From an uncultured Selenomonadales bacterium (GTDB lineage Bacteria > Bacillota > Negativicutes > Selenomonadales > Selenomonadaceae), in the NCBI GenBank assembly GCA_946536925.1, contig CAMNFC010000011.1, positions 1-32,348 on the forward strand: a stretch of 32,348 nt of DNA, in the 5' to 3' direction. Position numbers and translations under genes: made by a program. The first letter of the stretch is position 1. Each line of letters opens with the position of its first letter. The notes beneath the pieces were generated by a model. The model saw only the letters and a list, made by a program, of their open reading frames with translations, did not search any database and had not been told where the DNA came from. Below, piece after piece: positions 1 to 7,847 of the stretch.

Positions 1-26
1 TTTTTCTTGCCGCTTTTATTCGCCAT
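1..26 (-). CDS. possible start of an unidentified gene (partial)
   Basis: On the minus strand an ATG at 26-24 opens a frame reading MANKSGKK up to the window edge. Only eight codons are visible and there is no clear Shine-Dalgarno sequence upstream, so it may not be a gene. The Lys-rich start resembles a small basic protein but no function can be given. The sequence just upstream of it (28-50) is repeated in inverted orientation at the other end of the window. Confidence 0.25.
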
Positions 27-27
27 C

Positions 28-50
28 TTTAATTTACCAACACACCCTAA
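28..50 (-). repeat. left copy of a short terminal inverted repeat
   Basis: Read on the minus strand this is TAGGG, three differing bases, then GTTGGTAAATTAAA. The same arrangement occurs on the plus strand at 32296-32317. A further loose match follows in both copies (AATAA then AAGC and GCAAG). The two copies point outward from the window. Confidence 0.5.
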
Positions 51-2052
51 TAAAAAATCCCCGACGCTTGATCGGGGATTGATTTTTATTTGAAACGAAT
101 TTGCAAGTTGAGGTCGATGTAACCCCCCCCCCCGCGTGAATTATTCCGAAATTGTGACGATTTTGACTCGGACATTCAAGGCGCGTGTTGTTTAGCAGAT
201 AAGTTTCAAAATCGTCGCGGCCGGTGAGCGGGAAGAGTTCAAGTTCGCCGCTCCTTTTGACGATGAGATAGCCGCCTTGGGCTTGGTCGGTGCCGCTCCA
301 TTTTTTGGCGGGCATGAGACCGAGCGCGACTGCGATCAAAAATTTTTTAATCTTGTGGCGGTAAAAATTATCGGCGGCGTCGAGCGAATTTTTTTCTTCC
401 AAAATCGTGGCCAGTTCCGAGCAGGCAGAAATTTTTTCGACGTAAAAGAGGAGGAGCATCTCGGCCAAAATTTTATCCATGCGCGAATCGACGAGGCTCA
501 AGTTGTCGGCGAAAATTTTATTGACGACGGAATCGAATTCGAGGCGCGGAATTTTTTTCAAACGTTCGCCCAGATTTTCGATCTCGTTGAGTGATGTATC
601 CGCACCAAAAACTTTGAAACGAAAATTTGTCGCACGGGAAGCGTTCAACAAAGTCGGCGGCTTGCCCAGGTCGGATTTAATCGAGTAGCCGCGCACTGTG
701 GTTGTGAAGGTGTCGTGAATTTCAAGTTCGATGTCGGATTTTTTGTCGGCGGGCGATTTAATTTTTGTCAGGCCGAGGTCAAGCAAAATTTTATCGGCGC
801 CGTCGATTTCAAAGGAGCCCTTGCCGAGGCGAATCCCGCACAAAATTTTATCGGCCATGCCCGCGAAATTTTCTGTGGGAATTTTTTTTATGAAGTCGCC
901 GTTTTGGAAGATGTGGACGAAATTTTTATCACGGCGAAAATCGAGCATGAAACCGTTGACGTCCCGGCGGCAGATTTTGAGCACGGGCAACGTCTGATTT
1001 TGGGCGACGACTTTTCCGTCGGCCAAAATTTTGAGCAGGGCGTAAAGTTCGCTCCATTCGCCCTTGTTGAAATTCATAGGTTCGAGCACGCTCCTTATCT
1101 CTCTTGCAATGGCGGCGACGACATCAATGGAAACGGTGTTGCCGAATTGTTTGTAAAGGTGAGTGTCGGGCAGAATCAATTTAAAATCGTCGGGGAAACC
1201 TTGAAGTCGGGCGCATTCACGTGGGGTTAGCTTGCGGACATTTTCGGAATTGATATGGCCGCGGATATTGGTGGTTGGTTTGGTGGAATGAGGGCGTTCG
1301 TCAACGATTAAATTTCTTTCGCGACCCATGCCGCCGCAAACGAGAGCATTTGCCACGCCGTCCAAATTTTTAATCTCGAAGCCGAAGCCGTGACCTTTGG
1401 ATTGGTGACGCTCTTTATGACGGCGCAAAGTTTGCAGGTAGACGTCGCTGAGGTAATATTTGGCGGGAACGGGCGGGTATTGAAGAATATCGCGGATAGA
1501 AAAAATTTCGTCGGTTGGTGCGGGGAAGAAAAATTTTTCGGGCGCGATGTCGTTTCGGAAGCAGACGATATAAATTCGCTCGCGATTTTGCGGCACTCCG
1601 AAGTCGCGAGAGTTTAAAACTTTGTGGAAAATTTTGTAGCCGATTTGCTCGAAGGCGTTGCAGATGATTTTGAAGGTGCGCCCGCGGTCGTGATTTAAGA
1701 GGCCTTTGACGTTCTCGCAAAAAATAATTTTGGGCTTGTGGAAATCGCAAATTCTGACGACGTGGAGAAAAAGAGTTCCGCGACAAATCCCGTGATAATC
1801 GTCGTCGAAACCTTGTCTGTGGCCGGCAATCGAAAAAGCTTGACAGGGAAAGCCCGCCAGACAAATATCGAACGGCGGAATATTTTCAGCGGGAATTTGC
1901 GTTATGTCGCCGTCAATCGTCGCGTCGGGGAAATTTTGGGCGTAAGTTTTGCGTGCGAAGTTATCAATCTCGCTGACAAAAACGGTCTTGGCCTCTAGTG
2001 CGCTCTCAAATCCCAGGCGAATCCCGCCGATACCAGCGAACAAATCAATCAT
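34..2052 (-). CDS. fused C5-cytosine methyltransferase / HpaII-family restriction endonuclease, frame-shifted at its C-terminus
   Basis: One chain of 672 residues in the present frame. Residues 1-325 are a DNA (cytosine-5) methyltransferase: motif I DLFAGIGG at 3-10, catalytic PCQ with Cys70, ENV at 113-115, QNRER at 155-159, RECARLQGFP near 278-287 and GNTV at 304-307. From about 330 (KGEWSELYALLKILADGK) to the end it resembles HpaII-type endonucleases, which cut CCGG; SIKSDLG and GGYLIVK are recognisable. Fusing both activities is unusual, since HpaII has two separate genes. The start at 2052 is chosen because its ATG overlaps the vsr stop as ATGA and the methyltransferase fold begins there; a longer frame to 2115 lies inside vsr. 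An 11-G run (coding sense) before the last residues throws the family-like ending YIDLNLQIRFK out of frame, giving a 29-residue foreign tail that reads through the terminator to 34. With 9 or 12 Gs the protein would be 654-655 residues and stop at 86. Recognition of CCGG is inference. Confidence 0.9.
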   Translation of the reverse strand: MIDLFAGIGGIRLGFESALEAKTVFVSEIDNFARKTYAQNFPDATIDGDITQIPAENIPPFDICLAGFPCQAFSIAGHRQGFDDDYHGICRGTLFLHVVRICDFHKPKIIFCENVKGLLNHDRGRTFKIICNAFEQIGYKIFHKVLNSRDFGVPQNRERIYIVCFRNDIAPEKFFFPAPTDEIFSIRDILQYPPVPAKYYLSDVYLQTLRRHKERHQSKGHGFGFEIKNLDGVANALVCGGMGRERNLIVDERPHSTKPTTNIRGHINSENVRKLTPRECARLQGFPDDFKLILPDTHLYKQFGNTVSIDVVAAIAREIRSVLEPMNFNKGEWSELYALLKILADGKVVAQNQTLPVLKICRRDVNGFMLDFRRDKNFVHIFQNGDFIKKIPTENFAGMADKILCGIRLGKGSFEIDGADKILLDLGLTKIKSPADKKSDIELEIHDTFTTTVRGYSIKSDLGKPPTLLNASRATNFRFKVFGADTSLNEIENLGERLKKIPRLEFDSVVNKIFADNLSLVDSRMDKILAEMLLLFYVEKISACSELATILEEKNSLDAADNFYRHKIKKFLIAVALGLMPAKKWSGTDQAQGGYLIVKRSGELELFPLTGRDDFETYLLNNTRLECPSQNRHNFGIIHAGGGVTSTSTCKFVSNKNQSPIKRRGFFIRVCW
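51..80 (-). terminator. rho-independent terminator of the restriction-modification gene
   Basis: The arms AATCCCCGA (56-64) and TCGGGGATT (72-80) form a 9-bp stem with a 7-base loop. On the minus strand it is followed by a T run (complement of 52-57). It lies 6 bases beyond the TAA at 86-88 that ends the HpaII-like C-terminus in the alternative frame, so the gene seems built to stop at 86 and not at 34. Confidence 0.8.
123..133. repeat. C11/G11 homopolymer, candidate phase-variation tract
   Basis: Eleven consecutive C on the plus strand, far longer than any other G/C run I see in the window. It lies inside the 3' end of the fused restriction-modification gene, within a Gly codon stretch. One added or two lost bases would restore the HpaII-like C-terminus. 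Homopolymer miscounting during sequencing is an alternative explanation. Confidence 0.85.
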
Positions 2053-2489
2053 CTTGTACAAAGTCTCATCTCCGATTTTTTTTGCGCGACGGTTTGTGCC
2101 ACTTGTCGGACGCACTCGTCGACGTTGCTTTTTATTTGCTTGCCGAAAAATCTTAAAACCGTCCAGCCCTGAGCCGTCAAATGTTCGTTGACTTGGCGGT
2201 CACGCGCCATATTCCGTTCAATCTTGGGAATCCAAAAATCTTGGCGGCTCTTGAAATCGTGCTTGCGGTTTTCCCAGTCGTAGCCGTGCCAAAATTCCGA
2301 ATCGCAGAAGACGGCGATTTTCAATCTTAAAAAAACGATGTCGGGGCAACCGAAAATTTCGCGGACATTTTTTCTGTAACGCAAACCCGCCCGCCACAGA
2401 GCCCGCCGCAATTTCAATTCAATCTGCGAATCCTTGTTGCGGACGCGTTGCATATTTTTTCGCCGTTGCGCGGGTGTCAATCTGTCCAT
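2049..2489 (-). CDS. vsr: very short patch repair endonuclease (Vsr)
   Basis: 146 residues, close to the usual family length. Vsr nicks next to T:G mismatches that arise when 5-methylcytosine deaminates, and normally accompanies a cytosine-5 methyltransferase. The family start pattern TPAQRRKNMQRVRNKDSQIE is present, followed by GCPDIV with the metal-binding Asp, FCDSEFWHG, FWIPKIERNMARD and the late GWTVLRFF. It is the first gene of the operon, with its own promoter at 2512-2540 and an AAGGAGATG ribosome site. Its stop overlaps the methyltransferase start (ATGA), so the two are translationally coupled. This supports the downstream enzyme being a real m5C methyltransferase. Confidence 0.95.
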   Translation of the reverse strand: MDRLTPAQRRKNMQRVRNKDSQIELKLRRALWRAGLRYRKNVREIFGCPDIVFLRLKIAVFCDSEFWHGYDWENRKHDFKSRQDFWIPKIERNMARDRQVNEHLTAQGWTVLRFFGKQIKSNVDECVRQVAQTVAQKKSEMRLCTR

Positions 2490-2511
2490 TCAATCATCTC
2501 CTTTGCAAAAA

Positions 2512-2540
2512 ATTTTACCGGACACGTCCCCGATAAACAA
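2512..2540 (-). promoter_or_regulatory. promoter of vsr and the fused restriction-modification gene, containing a CCGG site
   Basis: On the minus strand the -35 is TTGTTT (2540-2535), the spacer 17 bp and the -10 TAAAAT (2517-2512). A CCGG (2518-2521) abuts the -10 inside the spacer. CCGG is the target expected for the encoded HpaII-like enzyme, so methylation could feed back on transcription. That role is inference. Confidence 0.6.
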
Positions 2541-2545
2541 TGGCC

Positions 2546-2568
2546 AAAAAAAATCGGCCGTTCAGGCC
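2546..2568 (-). terminator. weak terminator after the ABC ATPase gene
   Basis: GGCC (2565-2568), a 5-base loop and GGCC (2556-2559) form a short stem that overlaps the stop codon and is followed on the minus strand by eight Ts (complement of 2546-2553). The 4-bp stem is weak, so read-through into vsr is possible. Confidence 0.4.
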
Positions 2569-3257
2569 AGCTCCAAAAATTTTTCTTCCAAAGATTTATG
2601 TGCGCAAAGATTTTCCGTCGTGTCGAGTGCGACCAATTTTCCGCGATTCAAAATGGCTGCGCGGTCGCACAAAATTTCGGCCTCTTCGATGTAGTGCGTG
2701 GTCAAAACGATTGTGATTGATTGCGCCTTTAAATTTTTTATCAGAGACCAAATTTTACGGCGGACTTGCGGGTCGAGTGCGACGGTGGGCTCGTCGAGGA
2801 ACAAAATTTTCGGGCGATGAAGAAGCGCGCGCACGATTAAAAGTCGACGTTTCATGCCGCCCGACAATTCCCTGATGAACGAGTTGCGAACTTTTTCCAG
2901 CTCCACGAAATTTAACAGCTCGTCAATTCTTTCACGTCGATTTTTCAGATGATGAAGCCGCGCGTGCAGTTGTAAATTTTCTTCCACGGTCAAATCCTGG
3001 TCGAAATTTATGTGTTGCGGCACGAGCCCGATTAAATTTTTGATAAAGATTTCGTTGCCGCTGATTGGTCGCCCGTCGAAAAAAATTGCCCCGTCGGTAG
3101 GTTTAAGTTGCAGTGTGAGCATTTTAATCGTGGTGGTTTTACCCGCGCCGTTTTTGCCGAGCAACCCGAAAACTTGGCCGCGCTCAATCGTAAAGCTCAA
3201 GCCGTCGACAGCTTTGACCGCGCCGAAAAATTTTTTCACGCCAAAAAGTTCAATCAT
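2562..3257 (-). CDS. ABC transporter ATP-binding protein (ABC-2 type)
   Basis: 231 residues, a complete nucleotide-binding subunit. Walker A is GKNGAGKT (about 34-41), the Q-loop lies in LVPQH, the signature is LSGGMKRR, Walker B is ILFLDEPT and the switch His is in TTHYIEEAE. The order and the short C-terminus match ATPases of DrrA/CcmA-type exporters for drugs, polysaccharides or lipids. Such ATPases need a membrane partner, and none is next to it: the following gene is vsr and the preceding one is a divergent LysR regulator. The start is an ATG with GGAGG eight bases upstream. Substrate cannot be predicted. The LysR protein encoded on the other side may control it. Confidence 0.9.
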   Translation of the reverse strand: MIELFGVKKFFGAVKAVDGLSFTIERGQVFGLLGKNGAGKTTTIKMLTLQLKPTDGAIFFDGRPISGNEIFIKNLIGLVPQHINFDQDLTVEENLQLHARLHHLKNRRERIDELLNFVELEKVRNSFIRELSGGMKRRLLIVRALLHRPKILFLDEPTVALDPQVRRKIWSLIKNLKAQSITIVLTTHYIEEAEILCDRAAILNRGKLVALDTTENLCAHKSLEEKFLELA

Positions 3258-3416
3258 AATTTCCTCCGTTTATGACGTCACGAAAGGCCGCAACTTTTGC
3301 GGGCACACAACGCTGACCGTAACCGTCACGTTGAAACCGCCAAAACGCAACGCCCCTGCGAAAAGTAGATCCTAAAACCTCAATCACATTTGCCGCCGCC
3401 TTTCAAAAAATTTTCG

Positions 3417-3445
3417 TTGCAAGCTTAATCCCCGCGGTGTACAAT
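3417..3445 (+). promoter_or_regulatory. promoter of the LysR regulator gene
   Basis: TTGCAA (3417-3422), a 17-bp spacer and TACAAT (3440-3445) lie 43 bases before the start codon. The rest of the 230-bp divergent interval (3258-3416) holds no gene; I saw no clear operator palindrome in it. Confidence 0.65.
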
Positions 3446-3487
3446 ATAAATCGCAATTATTATAAAGCCAAAAGGAAGTGATAGCAA

Positions 3488-4357
3488 ATGGAGCTGAGGC
3501 AACTGGAATATTTTCAAATGGCAAGCCGCTTGAAAAACATCACTCGCGCCGCGCAAAGACTTCGCGTTTCGCAACCGAACATCACCGTCGCGATAAAAAA
3601 ACTTGAGGCCGAGCTTGGCGTTCAGCTCTTCGACAGAAGTCAAAAGCAACTCACCTTGACGCCCGAAGGAAGAGTTTTCCTCAAGCGAATCGAACTTGCG
3701 CTGAGAAATATCGACGACGCGATTTTGGAAGTCAACGATTACAAACAGTTGCAAAAGGGCACGATCAAAATCGGAATCCCGCCGATGATGGGCGCGTATC
3801 TTTTCCCAAAAGTTTTTTCAGTTTTCCGCCGCCTGCACCCGAACTTGGACGTTTTGCTTTTCGAGGAAGGCTCACTGACAATCCGCGAAAAATTGGAAAG
3901 CGACGAACTCGACTTTGGAATAATCATCGTACCGGAAAACGCGCCCAACCTCAACGTCCTGAAGATGAGCCGCAATCAACTTATGGTTTGCGTGGCGCAT
4001 ACAAGTCCGCTGGCAAAAAAATCCGAGATATCCGCCGCCGACATCGCCGCCTCCGATTTAATCATGATGAAGGAAGGAGCGTACCTGCGCGAGGTTGTCC
4101 AAGCAAAACTTTGCGCTCTGAAAATTTCGCCGCGCACTGTTCTCGAATCAAGCCAAATCGTCACGATAAAAGGCCTGGTCGAGCACGAAGTCGGGATTGC
4201 GTTCCTGCTGGATTTTATCTGCGCACACGAGCCGAACATCAAAGCCATTCCTTTTTGCGAACCGATTTTCGTTGACATCGGCCTGGCGTGGAAGAAAGAA
4301 AAATACGTCTCCAAAGCCGCGCAGGCCTTCATCGACTTTTGCAAAAAACCGCTGTGA
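3488..4357 (+). CDS. LysR-family transcriptional regulator
   Basis: 289 residues, typical for the family. The N-terminal winged helix-turn-helix spans about residues 1-60: MELRQLEYFQMASRLKNITRAA, then LRVSQPNITVAIKKLEAELG and LFDRSQKQLTLTPEG. The rest is the periplasmic-binding-protein-like effector domain, beginning KIGIPPMMGAYLFPKVF. The ligand is not evident. The gene is divergent from the ABC ATPase, the usual arrangement for a LysR target, but this is only positional. AGGAAGTG precedes the ATG. The thymidylate kinase gene downstream seems to have its own promoter. Confidence 0.92.
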   Translation: MELRQLEYFQMASRLKNITRAAQRLRVSQPNITVAIKKLEAELGVQLFDRSQKQLTLTPEGRVFLKRIELALRNIDDAILEVNDYKQLQKGTIKIGIPPMMGAYLFPKVFSVFRRLHPNLDVLLFEEGSLTIREKLESDELDFGIIIVPENAPNLNVLKMSRNQLMVCVAHTSPLAKKSEISAADIAASDLIMMKEGAYLREVVQAKLCALKISPRTVLESSQIVTIKGLVEHEVGIAFLLDFICAHEPNIKAIPFCEPIFVDIGLAWKKEKYVSKAAQAFIDFCKKPL

Positions 4358-4431
4358 AAAAATATTTTGACCGAAAAGAGTTGCTCGAAGAAATTCGGGC
4401 GATTCTTTTTTTGGCAGGAAAAATCGCCGCC

Positions 4432-4459
4432 TTGTCAAATTTATCCAATCACGTTTAAA
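4432..4459 (+). promoter_or_regulatory. possible promoter of thymidylate kinase gene
   Basis: TTGTCA (4432-4437), a 16-bp spacer and a weak TTTAAA (4454-4459). A hairpin of GGCGATT (4398-4404) with AATCGCC (4422-4428) lies upstream, without a T run. Confidence 0.35.
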
Positions 4460-4484
4460 AATTTTCACGGGAGGTGCATGATTT

Positions 4485-5156
4485 ATGGGCAAGTTGGTCG
4501 TCATCGAAGGTTCGGACGGTTCGGGCAAGGCCACGCAGACAAAAAAACTTTTCGAGCGGCTGCGCGATTTGGAAGGCAACGTGAGGCGCGTCTCCTTTCC
4601 AAATTATCAATCCGAATCTTCCGCGCTTATAAACATGTATCTGCGCGGGGATTTCGGCGGAGACCCCGAAGCCGTCAACCCCTACGCGGCGGCAGCGTTC
4701 TATGCCGTCGACAGATTTGCGGGCTTCATGGACTGGAAAGATTTTTATGAGCGCGGCGGAATAATTTTATCCGATCGTTACGTCGGCTCGAACATGGCCT
4801 ATCAAGCCGCGAAGTTGAAAAAGAAAACCGAGCGCACAAAATTTTACACGTGGCTGGAAGATTTGGAATACGCGCGATTTGGCCTGCCGCGACCCGACAT
4901 GACAATTTTTTTGGATATGCCGCCCAAAATTTGTGCCATCCTTCGCCGAGAACGAGGCCGCGAAGACATCCACGAGGCCGACGCCGCCTTCCAAAACAAA
5001 ACCTACGAGACCTACAAGGAAATTGCGCAACGTTTCGGCTGGAAGGTCGTCAACTGCGCCGAGGGAAGTTTTGCGCGGAGCTCGACCGACATTCACGAAA
5101 ATATTTTGGCACTCGTCGAAGAACTGCTGATAAAAAAATTTGAACCCGATAACTGA
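4485..5156 (+). CDS. tmk: thymidylate kinase (dTMP kinase)
   Basis: 223 residues. It phosphorylates dTMP to dTDP in the cytoplasm for DNA synthesis. The P-loop is GSDGSGKAT at 9-17, with Ala where most P-loops have Ser/Thr directly after the Lys; a Thr follows at 17. The dTMP-site region is visible as FPNYQSES, the DRY motif as SDRYVGSN near 97, and an Arg-rich lid as RRERGRED near 154-161. The ribosome site is GGGAGGTG before the ATG. A bidirectional terminator follows. The gene stands alone here, away from the holB and DNA-repair genes with which it is often found. Confidence 0.93.
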   Translation: MGKLVVIEGSDGSGKATQTKKLFERLRDLEGNVRRVSFPNYQSESSALINMYLRGDFGGDPEAVNPYAAAAFYAVDRFAGFMDWKDFYERGGIILSDRYVGSNMAYQAAKLKKKTERTKFYTWLEDLEYARFGLPRPDMTIFLDMPPKICAILRRERGREDIHEADAAFQNKTYETYKEIAQRFGWKVVNCAEGSFARSSTDIHENILALVEELLIKKFEPDN

Positions 5157-5172
5157 TTGAAGAGTTTCGCGC

Positions 5173-5213
5173 AAAAAAAATCCGCCCGATTCCCGAGCGG
5201 TCAATTTTTTTTT
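5173..5213. terminator. bidirectional terminator between tmk and the hydrogenase operon
   Basis: CCGC and GCGG arms (within 5182-5200), with further pairing of CG inside, are flanked by A8 on the left (5173-5180) and T9 on the right (5204-5212). It can therefore end transcription of tmk from the left and of the hydrogenase operon from the right. Confidence 0.65.
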
Positions 5214-5225
5214 CGGACAAATTTT

Positions 5226-5924
5226 TTAATCGAGTTCGTTGGCGTCTTTGGGCGTGTGCGCCAAAACTTTTTTCCCCGAGAACATGCTGGAGACTTCGCT
5301 TTCGCCTTCCATGAACTCTGCGCGGACAACCATATAAAAGTGGCCGATTGCGAAGAGGATTATGAACCAGGCGACGTAGTGGTGAATGTAATGGCTCATC
5401 ATCTCCGTGCCCACGAGCGTGTTGACCCAGCCGAAAATTTTTCCAAACGACGACGCGGGATTGGCCATTAAGTACATCGCGAAGCCCGTCAAAATTTCAA
5501 TCGCCAGCAGGACATAAAGCATTGCATACGAGCCGCGTGCCAGAGGATTTCTCAAGAACGGAGCGTGATGAGGTTTGAGCAACATGTAATGAAGCGCGAC
5601 TTCGACGGTCTCGCTGTAAAAATGTCCTTCCCACACGCGCGGAAAAAGTCTGTCGCCTTTGTTGATTATGAAGCCGTAAATTCTCATGATCAACGACGCA
5701 CAAAGAATAAACGCCGCCAGAAAATGAATATCGCGCACCAAATCCATTGACAAACTAGTAAAGGCCGGCTCCGTTCCGCCCACGTTCATCGGTTTTGTAA
5801 TCAAAAGACCCGTGACGAACAGCACGAGAATCATTGCAACCATAATCCAGTGAAAAATTCGCAGGAACGGGCTGAAAATGTAATATTCTTTGCGCTTGAC
5901 GTCTTTGACAGATTTAATCGCCAT
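5226..5924 (-). CDS. hyaC: NiFe hydrogenase b-type cytochrome subunit
   Basis: 232 residues, a membrane diheme cytochrome b that passes electrons from the periplasmic hydrogenase to the quinone pool. Four hydrophobic segments are visible near 26-43, 66-88, 132-153 and 182-204. Candidate heme ligands are His25, His67, His181/182 and His195; RIFHWIMV at the first helix is characteristic. It is the last gene of the operon, and its ribosome site GGGAGGTGA overlaps the stop codon of the large-subunit gene, so expression is coupled. Downstream lies the terminator at 5173-5213; there is no maturation protease gene after it. Confidence 0.93.
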   Translation of the reverse strand: MAIKSVKDVKRKEYYIFSPFLRIFHWIMVAMILVLFVTGLLITKPMNVGGTEPAFTSLSMDLVRDIHFLAAFILCASLIMRIYGFIINKGDRLFPRVWEGHFYSETVEVALHYMLLKPHHAPFLRNPLARGSYAMLYVLLAIEILTGFAMYLMANPASSFGKIFGWVNTLVGTEMMSHYIHHYVAWFIILFAIGHFYMVVRAEFMEGESEVSSMFSGKKVLAHTPKDANELD

Positions 5925-5930
5925 GGCCGC

Positions 5931-7832
5931 TCACCTCCCGTAGTGGTCGGTCGAAATGATATTAATCTTCTCTCCCTTTGCGTTATACATGTGAGTTGCG
6001 CAGGCCAAACACGGGTCGAACGAGCGAATGACTTTTGGAATTTCGAGCGGCTTGGTCGGGTCGGCAACGTGCGTCGTCATCATCGCCTGTTCGTAGGCAC
6101 CGTGACCGGCTTGGTCGTCGCGCGGGCAAGCATTCCACGTCGTGGGGACAATGCACTGGTAGTTGTCGGTCTTCCCGTTTTTAATGCAAATCCAATGGCT
6201 CAATCCGCCGCGGGGAGCCTCGTAAAGTCCGACGCCCATACATTCGGTCGCCCAGGTTGAAGGATCCCATTTCTCGTTGTTCATGACGGCAGTGTCGCCC
6301 GTCTTGAGGTTTGCGATGAGTTTGTCGAAGAAAAATTTGTTGACTTCGGCGGCCAATTGCGCGTCCAGGCAACGGCAAGCAGTCCGTCCGAGCATGGTAG
6401 GCATCCACACGTGCGGCGCGACGCCCAAAACTTTCGTGACGGTTTCAATCTGCGTGAGCATCATTTTTTCCGCCCACGTCGGCTCAGGCAACAAACCTTT
6501 TTGCGCCTTGGTGTAAATGATGATGTAATGAGCAAGCGGGCCGACTTCGCAGAGTTTGCCTTTCCACTTAGGAGTTTTCAGCCAAGAATATTTGCCCGCC
6601 TCGTTGAGCGTTTCCCACATGGTCGGCGTGCCGGTCTTCGGGCCGGTGTATTTGTCTTTGGTGACGCCTTTCCACGGGTGCAAATCTTTTGCGGCGTTGT
6701 CGGGATATTCGTACCAAGCATGTTCGACGCCCTCGGAAATGATGTCGGGGGCTTTCAAGTCTTCGGCGGTTATGGGCGTGAAGGTCGCTTTGTTTACGCC
6801 CATTGCAAAATTTTCGACGACGCCGTTTGAACGAACCAAAAGATTTTCAAAGTAGCCGCCGCCGTTCGACGTGCCCTTGTAGCCCGTCAACGGATAATCG
6901 CCGAAAGCAAGCACGCGTTCACGAGCAAGGCCGCCGCCGTCGACGCGTCCCGCCTTAGCGTAAATCGCGCCGATAGCCACGAGGTCGGGCAGATAATAAT
7001 TATTCACGAGGTCGCGAGCCATGTTGATTGCGCGGTCGACGATTGCAAGGCGCGCAGTGTTAATCGGAGCGTTGCCGTCGTTCAAGCTGATTGAACAGGG
7101 CATGCCGCCCACGACGTAATGCGGGTGAGGATTCTTGCCGCCGAAGACGACGTGCGGCGTGATAATTTCGCGCTGCTTGTCGAGCATTTCAAGATAATGA
7201 GCAACCGCCATGAGATGAACTTCGGGCGGCAAAAGTTTGTAGTCGGGATGATCCCACCAGTGCGCCGAGAAAATTCCGAGCTGGCCGCTTGCGACGATTG
7301 CCTGAACCTTTGCCTTAATGCCCGCGAAGTATTGAGGAGTGGCGGCGGGGAAGTCATGCGGGTAAGCTTGAGTGTTGACTTCTTCGGGAACTTTCAAATC
7401 GACGCGGTAAGCGTTGAGGACGGCGACTTGAAGTTCGGCGGTCTTTGCGGGGTCGGCGTTGAGTGCTTCGACGGGGCTGACCCAATCGAGCGCGTGAAGA
7501 TGATAGAAATGAATCAAATGGTCTTGGACGGTGAGCGTCGCCGCCATGATGTTGCGGATATAATTTGCGTTGAGGGGAATGCCGATGCCGAGCGCGTCTT
7601 CCACTGCGCGGACGGAGGCGAGGGCGTGAGCGGTCGTGCAGACGCCGCAAATCCTCTGAATGTAAGCCCAAGCGTCGCGCGGGTCGCGGTCGCGCAGGAC
7701 GAGCTCCAAGCCGCGCCAAGCCGTGCCGCTGGAAATTGCGTCGGTGACCGTGCCGTTTGTTTCGTCCACCGTGACTTCAACGCGCAAGTGCCCCTCAATC
7801 CTGGTGATGGGGTCTACTACAACGTGTTGCAT
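5931..7832 (-). CDS. hyaB: NiFe uptake hydrogenase large (catalytic) subunit
   Basis: 633 residues, the subunit carrying the Ni-Fe active site of a group 1 membrane-bound H2-uptake hydrogenase. The proximal ligands are in RICGVC (Cys62, Cys65) and the distal ones in DPCLACATH (Cys608, Cys611). Nineteen residues follow His614; in this family that tail is removed by a specific endopeptidase after nickel insertion, so the maturation system must exist elsewhere in the genome. The N-terminus VDPITRIEGHLRVEV is diagnostic. It begins 15 bp after the small-subunit gene, with GAGGTGA before the ATG. The octamer AAAATTTT is rare in this operon compared with its neighbours. Confidence 0.97.
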   Translation of the reverse strand: MQHVVVDPITRIEGHLRVEVTVDETNGTVTDAISSGTAWRGLELVLRDRDPRDAWAYIQRICGVCTTAHALASVRAVEDALGIGIPLNANYIRNIMAATLTVQDHLIHFYHLHALDWVSPVEALNADPAKTAELQVAVLNAYRVDLKVPEEVNTQAYPHDFPAATPQYFAGIKAKVQAIVASGQLGIFSAHWWDHPDYKLLPPEVHLMAVAHYLEMLDKQREIITPHVVFGGKNPHPHYVVGGMPCSISLNDGNAPINTARLAIVDRAINMARDLVNNYYLPDLVAIGAIYAKAGRVDGGGLARERVLAFGDYPLTGYKGTSNGGGYFENLLVRSNGVVENFAMGVNKATFTPITAEDLKAPDIISEGVEHAWYEYPDNAAKDLHPWKGVTKDKYTGPKTGTPTMWETLNEAGKYSWLKTPKWKGKLCEVGPLAHYIIIYTKAQKGLLPEPTWAEKMMLTQIETVTKVLGVAPHVWMPTMLGRTACRCLDAQLAAEVNKFFFDKLIANLKTGDTAVMNNEKWDPSTWATECMGVGLYEAPRGGLSHWICIKNGKTDNYQCIVPTTWNACPRDDQAGHGAYEQAMMTTHVADPTKPLEIPKVIRSFDPCLACATHMYNAKGEKINIISTDHYGR

Positions 7833-7847
7833 TTAGTTTCACCTCGT

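Noticed and set aside
2053..2115. Longer N-terminus of the methyltransferase
   Set aside because: The extra 21 residues overlap vsr and come before the conserved motif I start; the ATGA overlap fixes the start at 2052.
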